13,563 bases of DNA from Actinomycetota bacterium (lineage in GTDB: Bacteria; Actinomycetota; Thermoleophilia; UBA2241): positions 1 through 13,563 of the forward strand of contig JAAYBE010000193.1 in the NCBI GenBank assembly GCA_012719015.1. Direction: 5' to 3'. A program made the position numbers and the translations under genes. Positions 1 through 6,589 of this stretch are shown here, piece after piece (within the stretch, counting starts at the first letter, position 1; each line of letters starts with the position of its first letter). The notes below the pieces were generated by a model. That model saw only the letters and a program-made list of their open reading frames with translations. It was not told where the DNA came from and ran no database searches.

Positions 1-1070
1 GCGAAGATGCCGCGCATCCCCGAGACCATGGCGTTGGCGATCGCGTGGAGGTGTCCGTACACGCGCTCGCGGTCGTTGATGAGGATGTCGAGCGTGGCGT
101 TCATGCCGGCCAGCGCCGTCGGGTTGCCGGAATAGGTGCCCACGGACGCCGCCGCACCGTCCGCCCCGAGGTCCATGATCTCCTTCTTGCCGCCGACCGC
201 GGCCGCGCCCGGCGTGCCGCCCCCGATCGCGCCGCCGAGGCAGGTGATGTCCGGCGCCACGCCGTACAGCTCCTGCGCGCCGCCGAGGGCGACGCGGAAG
301 CCGGTGACCACCTCGTCGAAGACCAGGACCGCTTCGTTCTCGTCGCAGATGCGGCGCAGACCCTCGAGGAAGCCCGACGCCGGAGGGACGACGCCGGCGC
401 CGCTGAGGACAGGCTCGGCCACCACGCAGGCGAGCTCGTCGCGGTGGCGTCTGACGAGCACCTCGACGGCGTCGATGTCGTTGAACGGCGCGACCACCAC
501 GGTCTCCTCCAACGCCTTGGGGACGCCCGGCCAGGAAGGAAGCGTGCGCGGGAACCTCTCCCGGCCGGCCGCCTCCAGAGGCGGCGCCTGGCTGAACGCC
601 AGGGAGTCGTGGAAGCCCTGGCAGCCCCCCTCCCACTTCATGACCTTGTCTTTGCCGGTCCAGGCGCGGGCCAGGCGAACGGCGGCCTGCGTCGCCTCGC
701 TGCCGGAGTTCACGAAGCCGACCTTCTCCACGCCCGGCACCGCGGCGACGATCTTGCGTGCGACCTCGTACTCGAGCTCGTGTGGAAGCGCGTAGAGCAT
801 GCCGCCCTGGGTGATCTGGGCGATGATGGAATCGAGGATGGGCTTCGGCCGGTGGCCGAAGACCATGGACCCGTGACCCAGACACCAGTCGACGTAGGCG
901 TTGCCGTCGACGTCGAAGAAGTAGGCGCCCTCGCCCCGCTCCACGACGACCGACGGCGTGCCGGCGGGGCGGACGCAGCCGGGCTCTCCGGCGGGGACGA
1001 GCTCGCGGCACCTGGCGATCATCTCCCGGGTCTTCTGCAGCTGACTGTCGTCGATGAGGTTGGCTGCCAT
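1..1070 (-). CDS. Class III aminotransferase of the glutamate-1-semialdehyde aminomutase type, PLP lysine missing (3' end cut off)
   Basis: 356 codons are visible; the C-terminus lies beyond the left edge. The ATG at 1070 is preceded by AAGGAGAT eight bases upstream. The order of motifs matches the GSA aminomutase/class III aminotransferase family: DVDGNAYVDW (53-62), NSGSEAT (121-127, phosphate loop), FDEVVTGFR (251-259, with Asp252 expected to hold the PLP ring nitrogen) and VGTYSGNP (310-317, phosphate contact from the partner subunit). The family motif LGKxIGGG, which carries the Schiff-base lysine, reads LGGAIGGG at 278-285, so residue 280 is Gly. The family YHGH motif is CQGF at 150-153, so the Tyr that stacks on the PLP ring is Cys150. 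Family membership is secure. Normal aminotransferase or aminomutase activity is doubtful, so I would not call it hemL. The reading frame is intact, which argues against a decaying gene. It lies downstream of two tandem EamA transporters on the same strand. Confidence 0.88.
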   Translation of the reverse strand, partial: MAANLIDDSQLQKTREMIARCRELVPAGEPGCVRPAGTPSVVVERGEGAYFFDVDGNAYVDWCLGHGSMVFGHRPKPILDSIIAQITQGGMLYALPHELEYEVARKIVAAVPGVEKVGFVNSGSEATQAAVRLARAWTGKDKVMKWEGGCQGFHDSLAFSQAPPLEAAGRERFPRTLPSWPGVPKALEETVVVAPFNDIDAVEVLVRRHRDELACVVAEPVLSGAGVVPPASGFLEGLRRICDENEAVLVFDEVVTGFRVALGGAQELYGVAPDITCLGGAIGGGTPGAAAVGGKKEIMDLGADGAAASVGTYSGNPTALAGMNATLDILINDRERVYGHLHAIANAMVSGMRGIF

Positions 1071-1190
1071 CGTGTGCGATCTCCTTCGCGAACGGCCGGG
1101 CGCTGCGCGGCTCCCACCGGTGTAGGGCCGCGTCCCCGGAAGGTGCGGCAAGTCTACCGGAAGGGCCGGCGACCGTGAACGGCGACGACC

Positions 1191-1228
1191 GTCGGCCCGG
1201 CGCTCCGCCGTCGGCCCGCCGCTCCGCC
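1191..1228. repeat. Two tandem 19-bp copies in an intergenic gap
   Basis: The unit GTCGGCCCGGCGCTCCGCC at 1191-1209 is repeated at 1210-1228 with one mismatch (tenth base G to C), and GTC begins a third copy. It lies just past the stop codon of the first EamA gene, in the 164-base gap before the aminotransferase. I see no terminator hairpin with a T-run here. The function is unknown and it may be simple slippage in GC-rich sequence. Confidence 0.7.
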
Positions 1229-1234
1229 GTCAAG

Positions 1235-2062
1235 TCATGTGATCGCCGCCAGCAGGCTGACCCCGGTCACCGTACAGGCGATGCCGGCCCACTGGTTGGG
1301 CCGTGGCCGCTCGTGCAGGAGCACCGATCCCAGGACGACCGCGAACGTACCCGACTGCGCGATCGTCACCCCAGCCACCGCGGGCGGCCCGAGGGCGAAG
1401 GTGATGGTGAACGCCACCAACCCGCACAATTCCAGGGCACCCGCGCCGACCGCACGCAGGCGCAAGCCGGGGGGGATGTACGCGCCGCCGGTGAGCGCTG
1501 CCGCCGGCAGCGCGATCAGCAGCGAGACGCCGCGCGAGATCGCCGCCTGCGACAGCCAGTCGATCTCGCCGTAGTTGTAGCAGAGCATGACGCCGGTGAA
1601 CAGCATCCCGGAGGCCAAAGCCCAGGGCGCGCCACGCGTCGAGCGGGCCGGTCCCTCCAGCGAGGCGAGCACGGCGCCGACCACGCAGAGGGCGAGCGCC
1701 GCCGCCGAGAACGGGGTGACCGGCTCGCCGAGAAGGATCACACTGACGGCCAGATAGGCTCCTTCCAGGGACACGAGCGCCGAGATCAGGCCGAGATCAC
1801 CGACCTCGAGCCCGCGCAGGAGGCACAGGAACGCGCCGAAGTACAGGACGCCCGCAAGGGCGGCGAGGGCGGCGCCGACCCTCTCTCCTTCTTCGGGCAC
1901 GCCGCGCAGGATGAGCGCCACCGGCACCAGAACGGCCGCGCCGAGCACCAGCACCCAGAGCATCTGCGTCAGTGCCCGCGTCTCACGGGTGACCCGCTGT
2001 GAGAACATGTCGCTGGTCGCGTACGAAAGCGCGGAGAACAGGCCGGAGAACACCGTCAGCAT
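1235..2062 (-). CDS. EamA/DMT-superfamily transporter, tandem copy 1
   Basis: A 275-residue, very hydrophobic protein with about ten membrane segments in two homologous halves, the size and layout of EamA (drug/metabolite transporter) permeases. The first half contains the SALSYATSDMFSQRV segment and the second half ends in LLHERPRPNQWAGIACTVTG, the typical last two helices with the E-RP loop. The start is fixed at ATG 2062 because an in-frame TAG lies four codons upstream. There is no Shine-Dalgarno sequence. A TAGACT hexamer ends six bases before the ATG, suggesting a leaderless mRNA. It is about 80% identical (hand alignment, no gaps) to the gene immediately upstream. The substrate cannot be told from sequence; amino acids, nucleotides or other metabolites are all known for this superfamily. 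The aminotransferase-like gene follows 164 bases downstream on the same strand. Confidence 0.9.
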   Translation of the reverse strand: MLTVFSGLFSALSYATSDMFSQRVTRETRALTQMLWVLVLGAAVLVPVALILRGVPEEGERVGAALAALAGVLYFGAFLCLLRGLEVGDLGLISALVSLEGAYLAVSVILLGEPVTPFSAAALALCVVGAVLASLEGPARSTRGAPWALASGMLFTGVMLCYNYGEIDWLSQAAISRGVSLLIALPAAALTGGAYIPPGLRLRAVGAGALELCGLVAFTITFALGPPAVAGVTIAQSGTFAVVLGSVLLHERPRPNQWAGIACTVTGVSLLAAIT

Positions 2063-2068
2063 CCGGTC

Positions 2069-2074
2069 AGTCTA
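2069..2074 (-). promoter_or_regulatory. Candidate -10 element for leaderless start of EamA copy 1
   Basis: TAGACT reads on the minus strand and is followed by six bases and then the ATG at 2062, so transcription would begin at the start codon. No -35 match is visible. The matching position in copy 2 holds TACACT. Confidence 0.45.
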
Positions 2075-2150
2075 GCGGAAGGCGTGCGCGGGCGACGGCG
2101 TGGCCCCTGCCGCCGGCGGCGGGTCGTCGGGCCGGAGCCACGCGGCCCGG

Positions 2151-2978
2151 TCAGGCGACGGCGGCCAGCAGGCTCACCCCGGTCACCGTACAGGCGATAC
2201 CTGCCCACTGGTTGGGACGCGGACGTTCGTGGAGCAGGACGAACCCCAGGAACACGGCGAAGGTGCCGAACTGCGTGGTCGTGACGCCGGCCACCGTCGG
2301 CGGACCGAGCGAGAACGTGATCGTGAGCAGCAGCAGCCCACAGAGCTCGAGCACGCCGGCGCCGAGGGCGCGGGGGCGCAGGACGCGGGGGACGTGCGCG
2401 CCGCCGGTGAGCAGGGCGGCCGGCAGGGCGACCGCCAGCGAGACGCTGCGCGAGATCGCCGCCTGCGACAGCCAGTCGATCTCGCCGTAGTTGTAGCAGA
2501 GCATCACGCCGGTGAAGAGCAGCCCTGCGGCGAACGCCCAGGGCGCACCGCGCGTGGACCGGGCGCGTCCCTCGAGCGAAGTGAGGACGGCGCCGAACAC
2601 GCAGAGCACCAGCGCAGCTGCCAGGAGGCCGGTGACCGGTTCGCCGAGCAGGATCACACTGACCGCGAGGTACGCCCCCTGCAGCGAGACCAGCGCCGAG
2701 ACGAGGCCGAGATCGCCCACCTCAAGGCCGCGCAGCAGGCACAGCAGGGCCCCGAAGTAGAACACGCCCGCCAGCGCGGCGAGGGCGGCTCCGGTCCATT
2801 GCTCGCGTCCCGGCAGGCCGCGCAGCCACAGGGCCACCGGCACGATGATGACGGTGCCCACCCCCACCACCCAGAGCATCTGCGTCAGCGCCCGCGTCTC
2901 ACGGGTGACGCGTTGTGAGAACATGTCGCTGGTCGCGTACGAGAGAGCCGAGAGCAGGCCTGTGAGGATGGTGAGCAC
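2151..2978 (-). CDS. EamA/DMT-superfamily transporter, tandem copy 2
   Basis: A 275-residue EamA permease with about ten membrane helices. It aligns end to end with the downstream copy without a single gap, at roughly 80% identity, and has a 57-base stretch (2448-2504) identical to 1532-1588. An upstream TTG at 2993 would also keep the frame open. I chose GTG at 2978 because it aligns with the only possible start of copy 1 and because the sequence just upstream is also conserved (ACTGNCCGG before both starts). There is no Shine-Dalgarno sequence; TACACT ends six bases before the GTG. The two copies differ most in the loop around residues 38-61 and in the fourth and last thirds, which could mean different substrates or a heterodimer. 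The gap to copy 1 is 88 bases. It is divergent from the metallo-hydrolase gene. Confidence 0.88.
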   Translation of the reverse strand: MLTILTGLLSALSYATSDMFSQRVTRETRALTQMLWVVGVGTVIIVPVALWLRGLPGREQWTGAALAALAGVFYFGALLCLLRGLEVGDLGLVSALVSLQGAYLAVSVILLGEPVTGLLAAALVLCVFGAVLTSLEGRARSTRGAPWAFAAGLLFTGVMLCYNYGEIDWLSQAAISRSVSLAVALPAALLTGGAHVPRVLRPRALGAGVLELCGLLLLTITFSLGPPTVAGVTTTQFGTFAVFLGFVLLHERPRPNQWAGIACTVTGVSLLAAVA

Positions 2979-2984
2979 CCGGCC

Positions 2985-2990
2985 AGTGTA
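2985..2990 (-). promoter_or_regulatory. Candidate -10 element for leaderless start of EamA copy 2
   Basis: TACACT reads on the minus strand, six bases before the GTG at 2978. It is at the same distance as the TAGACT of copy 1. No clear -35 is visible. Confidence 0.45.
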
Positions 2991-3067
2991 CAAGACACGT
3001 CGTTCGACCGCGGCGCCGCCGGCGCGCCGGGTCGTGTGACCGTCGTCCGGCTGGAGAGGACCACGAC

Positions 3068-3865
3068 ATGGACCACATCACGCAGCTCCCGGTCGCCGCC
3101 GGTTGGTTCAGTCTCACCTGGGTCACGGCGAACACGGCCCTTGTCACCGAGCCACACGTGGGCGAGCTCCTGCGCGCCGGCATCTGGTATCTCCGCGGAC
3201 GCGACCGCGACCTCGTCGTCGACAGCGGCAACGGCGTCGCCCCCCTGACGCCTTATCTCGCTCGACTGTCGCGCACGGGTCGCCCGCGCGAGATGGTCGG
3301 TCTCTGCACGCACGCCCACGTCGACCACATCGGCGGCCTCCACGAGTTCGAACGCCGCCTGCTGCATCCGGCGGACCGGGACCTCGCCGCCGGGGTGGGC
3401 GACCTCGCGTCGCTCGCCCCCGCGACGTGGCCGGCGAGGCTTCTGGAGCGCCTCGAAGAGGGGGGCTTCGCTCCGCCGCCGGTGCTCGTCGACGCGGTAC
3501 CGCACATGGGCTTCGACCCCTACGCGTTCAGGCCGACGCGCACCACCCCGACCCATCTCGTACGCGGCGGCGACGAGATCGATCTCGGCGGCCGCCGGCT
3601 CACAGTGGTCGAGCTGCCCGGACACACTCCGGGGAGCATCGGGCTTCTCGACCACGCCGAACGGGCGCTCCTCGCCGGCGACGCCGTCTACGACGGCAGG
3701 CTGATCGACACCCTGCCCGAGTCCGACGTCGACGCCTATCTGGGGACCATGGACGCCCTGCGCCGGCTCGAAGTCGACGTGGTCTACCCGGGGCACGGCG
3801 GCCCGTTCGACCGTGCCACGCTCCGGGAGATCGCGGAGCGCTACCTGCGCGAGCGGGCGGGATGA
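3068..3865 (+). CDS. Metallo-beta-lactamase-fold hydrolase
   Basis: A 265-residue cytosolic protein with no signal peptide. The full set of MBL-fold metal ligands is present: THAHVDHIGG with His82, His84, Asp86 and His87; His186 in LPGHTPGS; Asp205 in AGDAVY; and His243 in YPGHGGPF. VVDSGNG at 50-56 is the usual strand before the active site. This predicts a two-metal (Zn or Fe) hydrolase of the glyoxalase II/lactonase type; the substrate is not recognisable. The start at ATG 3068 has a GGAGAGGA ribosome site seven bases upstream. It is transcribed convergently with the flavodiiron gene, whose N-terminal domain has the same fold, with only 43 bases between the two stop codons. It is divergent from EamA copy 2. 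Confidence 0.9.
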   Translation: MDHITQLPVAAGWFSLTWVTANTALVTEPHVGELLRAGIWYLRGRDRDLVVDSGNGVAPLTPYLARLSRTGRPREMVGLCTHAHVDHIGGLHEFERRLLHPADRDLAAGVGDLASLAPATWPARLLERLEEGGFAPPPVLVDAVPHMGFDPYAFRPTRTTPTHLVRGGDEIDLGGRRLTVVELPGHTPGSIGLLDHAERALLAGDAVYDGRLIDTLPESDVDAYLGTMDALRRLEVDVVYPGHGGPFDRATLREIAERYLRERAG

Positions 3866-3908
3866 GGAGCGCGACCGTGCGTCGTCGTCCGCGGCCGCGC
3901 CGGTGGAC

Positions 3909-5120
3909 TCAGTGGTCCGTCCGGCACACCGTGAGGTCCGCGAAGTTCCTGGGGGCGAGGTCCTCGTGCTTCTCGGCGATCGTGTCGGCCAGTGCGTCCA
4001 GCCGCGCGTAGTCCTCGGCCCGCGGCAGACCCTTGACCAGCACCGGGTCGAGGTACTCGAGCTTGAGCTTCGCCATCTGGCCCACCAGCGTCTCGACCGT
4101 CTTGCCGCCCCAGCCGTAGGACCCGATCACGGTGGCGTACTTGGCCCTGGGCCGGAGCGCGTTGGCGAGCACGGCGGCGTACATCGCCAGCGGGTGCGGC
4201 CCGGTGAGCACCGTCGGAGTGCCGATGACGACGGTGCCCGCGTGCACCAGTGAGCTGGCGACCTCGCCGGCGTCCATCGTCGTGAGATCGAAGCGCTCGA
4301 CCGCGACCCCGCGGTCCGTGAGCGCCGCCGTGAGATGGTCGACCATCAGCAGCGTGCTGCCGTGCATGCTCACGAACGGCAGACAGACGATGTTCTGCGG
4401 CTCGCCGCCGGCCCAGTCCCTGTACGCCTCGATGATGAACGCAGGTTCGTCGTAGACGGGACCGTGGCTCGGACAGATGGCGCGGATGGGATACGCAGCG
4501 ACCTTCTCGACGTTCTTCAGCACCTGCGTCGCGAACGGCATCATGATCTCGGCGTAGTAGCGCTTGGCGCCGTCGTAGACCTGATGCTTGTCGGCGAACA
4601 CGTCGTTGGTGGCGAAGTGCGAGCCGAAGAAGTCACAGCTGAAGAGGAGTCTGTCCTCCTCCAGCCAGGTGCACATGGTCTCGGGCCAGTGCACCCAGGG
4701 CGTGGAGAGGAAGGTCAGCGTCTTGTCGCCGAGACTCAGCGTGTCGCCGTCGGCGACCACCCGGAAACGGGCGTCGTCGACATGCAGGTGCTCGACCAGC
4801 ATGGACCTGGCTTTCTCGCTGCAGATGACGGTGAGATCGGGACAGCGTTGCAGCAACTCCGGCAGGCAGCCTGAGTGATCCTGCTCCACGTGGTGCACGA
4901 CGAGGTAGTCGGGCGCGGGCAGCTCGTCCAGCTGAGCCATGAGCGTGCCGATCCTGGACGGATCGACCGTGTCGAGAAGCGCGTTCTTCTCGCTGCCGGC
5001 GACGAAGTAGGCGTTGTAGCTGGTGCCGTGAGGCAGCGGGATGAGGGAGTCGAACAACCTGCGATCCCAGTCCACGGCGCCGATCAGGTACACGTTGTCG
5101 CAGACGCGGCGGGGCTTCAT
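3909..5120 (-). CDS. fprA: Flavodiiron protein (NO and/or O2 reductase)
   Basis: A 403-residue class A flavodiiron protein, the usual length for the form without a rubredoxin extension. An N-terminal metallo-beta-lactamase-like domain (about 1-245) carries all six diiron ligands: His77, Glu79 and Asp81 in HHVEQDHSG, His144 in VHWPETM, Asp163 in LFSCDFFGSH, and His219 in PSHGPVY. A flavodoxin domain (about 246-400) has the FMN phosphate loop SMHGSTLLM and GSYGWGGKTVE. The family reduces NO to N2O or O2 to water in the cytoplasm, using electrons from rubredoxin or F420H2; the donor here is not encoded in the window. I chose ATG 5120 because GGAGGTGATC lies directly before it; the open frame upstream of it does not look like protein. 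It lies 91 bases downstream of the TIGR00300 gene and close to a membrane NO reductase, which favours an NO-detoxifying role. Confidence 0.95.
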   Translation of the reverse strand: MKPRRVCDNVYLIGAVDWDRRLFDSLIPLPHGTSYNAYFVAGSEKNALLDTVDPSRIGTLMAQLDELPAPDYLVVHHVEQDHSGCLPELLQRCPDLTVICSEKARSMLVEHLHVDDARFRVVADGDTLSLGDKTLTFLSTPWVHWPETMCTWLEEDRLLFSCDFFGSHFATNDVFADKHQVYDGAKRYYAEIMMPFATQVLKNVEKVAAYPIRAICPSHGPVYDEPAFIIEAYRDWAGGEPQNIVCLPFVSMHGSTLLMVDHLTAALTDRGVAVERFDLTTMDAGEVASSLVHAGTVVIGTPTVLTGPHPLAMYAAVLANALRPRAKYATVIGSYGWGGKTVETLVGQMAKLKLEYLDPVLVKGLPRAEDYARLDALADTIAEKHEDLAPRNFADLTVCRTDH

Positions 5121-5163
5121 GATCACCTCCGGTGACGGCGTGGCGAGCAGTGGCGCTGGCCCA

Positions 5164-5169
5164 AGTATA
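5164..5169 (-). promoter_or_regulatory. Candidate -10 element upstream of fprA
   Basis: TATACT reads on the minus strand, about 43 bases before the fprA ATG, in an otherwise very GC-rich gap. It matches the TATAAT consensus at five of six positions. No good -35 is found at 16-18 bases. fprA may therefore have its own, possibly activator-dependent, promoter besides read-through from the gene upstream. Confidence 0.35.
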
Positions 5170-5211
5170 TCCGGGGCCCGGAGCGGCCCGCCCCGCCGGG
5201 ACGGAGGCGGC

Positions 5212-6435
5212 TCAGCGCGCCAGCTCGTCGGCCAGCTGCCCGACGAAGAGGCCGACGTCGGTGACGATGCCGATGGCCTGGAACGAGCCGCGGTCGGCCA
5301 GCTTGGTGACGACTGCAGGGTTGATGTCGGCGCACACCGTGCGCACGCTGGCGGGCAGCATGTTGCCCACCGCGATGCTGTGCAGCATCGTGCTGAGCAT
5401 GAGACAGGCGCCGGCCTGCTGTGCATAGCGACGCATCTCGGCCTGCGCCCGCATCACGTCGGTGATCACCTCGGGCATGGGGCCGTCGTCGCGGATGCTG
5501 CCGGCGAGCACGTAAGGCGTGCCGGTCTTCGTGAGCGTGTACATGAGGCCGCCGGTGAGGACGCCTTTGTCCACGGCGGCGCGGATCCCCCCGGCGCGCC
5601 GGATGGTGTTGATGGCGCGCAGGTGGTGCTCGTGCCCGCCGGCGACCGGCGCACCCGAAGCGAGGTTGATGCCGAGCGACGTCCCGAACAGGTTGCTCTC
5701 GATGTCATGGGTCGCGATGGCGTTGCCGCCGAAGACGCACCCGACGTAGCCGGTCTCGATGAGCCGGGCCAGCTGCGGCGCCGCGCCGGTGTGGACCACC
5801 GCCGGGCCGACGACCGCGATGGTGAGGCGACCCTCGTCCCTGACCTGGCGCAGGATGTTCGCGACCTCATGCACGATCTGCGCCTTGGGCTTCTCCGAGC
5901 TCACGGCGCTGGCCATGAACTCGAACGGCTGACTCTCCCGTGACCGCTCCAGCGGCAGCACCCGGATGCCGCGGTGGCCGGTGACGTAGAGGTCGCCGGC
6001 CCGGACGTCGTTCATCGCCACGGTCTCGGCACGACCGGCCGCAGGATCGACGCGGATGCCGCAGTCCATCTCGGGATGGTCGACCCGCACCCACTCCCCC
6101 CCGACACGCACGAAGGTGGGCAGGTTGGTGGTCGAGTAGAAGGCGTCAGGGAGGACGCCGTCCATGTCGGCCGCCTCGAGGACGGCGTCCTGGGGCCGGA
6201 CGGCGACGACGCCGAACGCGGTGATCGCCGTCAGGAGCTCGTCGAGGTGGGCGGCGTCGCGCCCGTAGATGCGCATCACGGCGTGCGACGGGTCGTCCTT
6301 CATCCGCCCGACCTCGAAGGCGAGCATCTCGAACTCCCCCTCGAGGTCCATCACCTCGTCCATGATCTGCGGCATCATCAGCGAGTCGATGAGGTGGCCC
6401 TCGATCTCGACGTCTTCATACGGCAGGTCGGGCAT
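5212..6435 (-). CDS. TIGR00300/LOR-SDH family protein, possible ornithine cyclodeaminase
   Basis: A 407-residue soluble protein. Residues about 5-75 match the LOR/SDH N-terminal domain (EIEGHLIDS, EFEMLAFEVGRMKDDPSHA). The rest is the Rossmann-like domain of the same family (VVGPAVVHTGAAPQLARLI, GGNAIATHDIE, GTSLG, GGHEHHLRAINTIRRAGG). Relatives include the C-terminal half of the cyanobacterial arginine-metabolism enzyme AgrE/ArgZ and an archaeal alternative ornithine cyclodeaminase that makes proline and ammonia from ornithine with NAD. This gene is the stand-alone form without the arginine dihydrolase domain. The function here is inference from that family. The start at ATG 6435 has GGAGG four bases upstream; a longer frame up to 6519 would run through the FNR-type palindrome and is unlikely. 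It is divergent from the quinol NO reductase and lies upstream of fprA on the same strand. Confidence 0.85.
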   Translation of the reverse strand: MPDLPYEDVEIEGHLIDSLMMPQIMDEVMDLEGEFEMLAFEVGRMKDDPSHAVMRIYGRDAAHLDELLTAITAFGVVAVRPQDAVLEAADMDGVLPDAFYSTTNLPTFVRVGGEWVRVDHPEMDCGIRVDPAAGRAETVAMNDVRAGDLYVTGHRGIRVLPLERSRESQPFEFMASAVSSEKPKAQIVHEVANILRQVRDEGRLTIAVVGPAVVHTGAAPQLARLIETGYVGCVFGGNAIATHDIESNLFGTSLGINLASGAPVAGGHEHHLRAINTIRRAGGIRAAVDKGVLTGGLMYTLTKTGTPYVLAGSIRDDGPMPEVITDVMRAQAEMRRYAQQAGACLMLSTMLHSIAVGNMLPASVRTVCADINPAVVTKLADRGSFQAIGIVTDVGLFVGQLADELAR

Positions 6436-6504
6436 GTGGCCTCCGGTGGGATGCGGCGCGGTCCCCACAGGATAGCAGGCCGCCGGGCGGAGACCCCGGC
6501 GCTG

Positions 6505-6520
6505 GTTGACTTTTGTCAAC
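6505..6520. promoter_or_regulatory. FNR/DNR-type operator palindrome
   Basis: GTTGACTTTTGTCAAC is a perfect palindrome in its arms. Its core TTGAC-N4-GTCAA fits the binding sites of CRP/FNR-family regulators such as FNR, DNR and NnrR, which respond to low oxygen or NO. The centre is 6512.5, which is -41.5 from the start site predicted by the -10 at 6542-6547. That is the standard class II activator position for the NO reductase gene. It is also 77 bases upstream of the divergent TIGR00300 start, so it could act on both. The regulator gene is not in the window. Confidence 0.8.
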
Positions 6521-6541
6521 GCCTCGCTCCGGACCTCGGAC

Positions 6542-6547
6542 TACCGT
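6542..6547 (+). promoter_or_regulatory. -10 element of the quinol NO reductase promoter
   Basis: TACCGT fits TANNNT and predicts transcription from the A at 6554, giving a 36-base leader before the ATG at 6590. No -35 lies 16-18 bases upstream; the FNR-type box takes that place, as expected for an activator-dependent promoter. Confidence 0.6.
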
Positions 6548-6589
6548 CGCCGCATTCGTACGTCGTCATGTCGTTCTTGGGGAGGGACC

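Noticed and set aside
45..1178. Long plus-strand open frame opposite the aminotransferase
   Set aside because: Its Arg/Ala/Asp-rich translation is the usual shadow of a high-GC gene. The minus strand carries all family motifs and a ribosome site.
2109..2120. GCCGCCGGCGGC palindrome between the tandem EamA genes as a terminator
   Set aside because: It has no loop and no T-run, and short G/C palindromes are expected by chance at this base composition.
2100..2918. Plus-strand frame opposite EamA copy 2, with a similar frame opposite copy 1
   Set aside because: The two frames resemble each other only because the genes beneath are duplicated; the translations are Gln/Arg/His-rich shadows.
5121..5426. 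N-terminal extension of the flavodiiron frame
   Set aside because: It overlaps the end of the TIGR00300 gene in another frame, is Ser/Pro/Ala-rich, and the family N-terminus begins exactly at ATG 5120 after a strong ribosome site.
6469..6519. TTGACA and TATCCT as a sigma-70 promoter for the TIGR00300 gene
   Set aside because: On the minus strand the two hexamers are 39 bases apart, far beyond the usual 16-18. The TTGACA is part of the palindrome.
6506..6589. Upstream TTG start for qNOR, adding 28 residues
   Set aside because: It begins inside the FNR-type palindrome and upstream of the predicted transcription start, and has no ribosome site. ATG 6590 has GGGGAGG.
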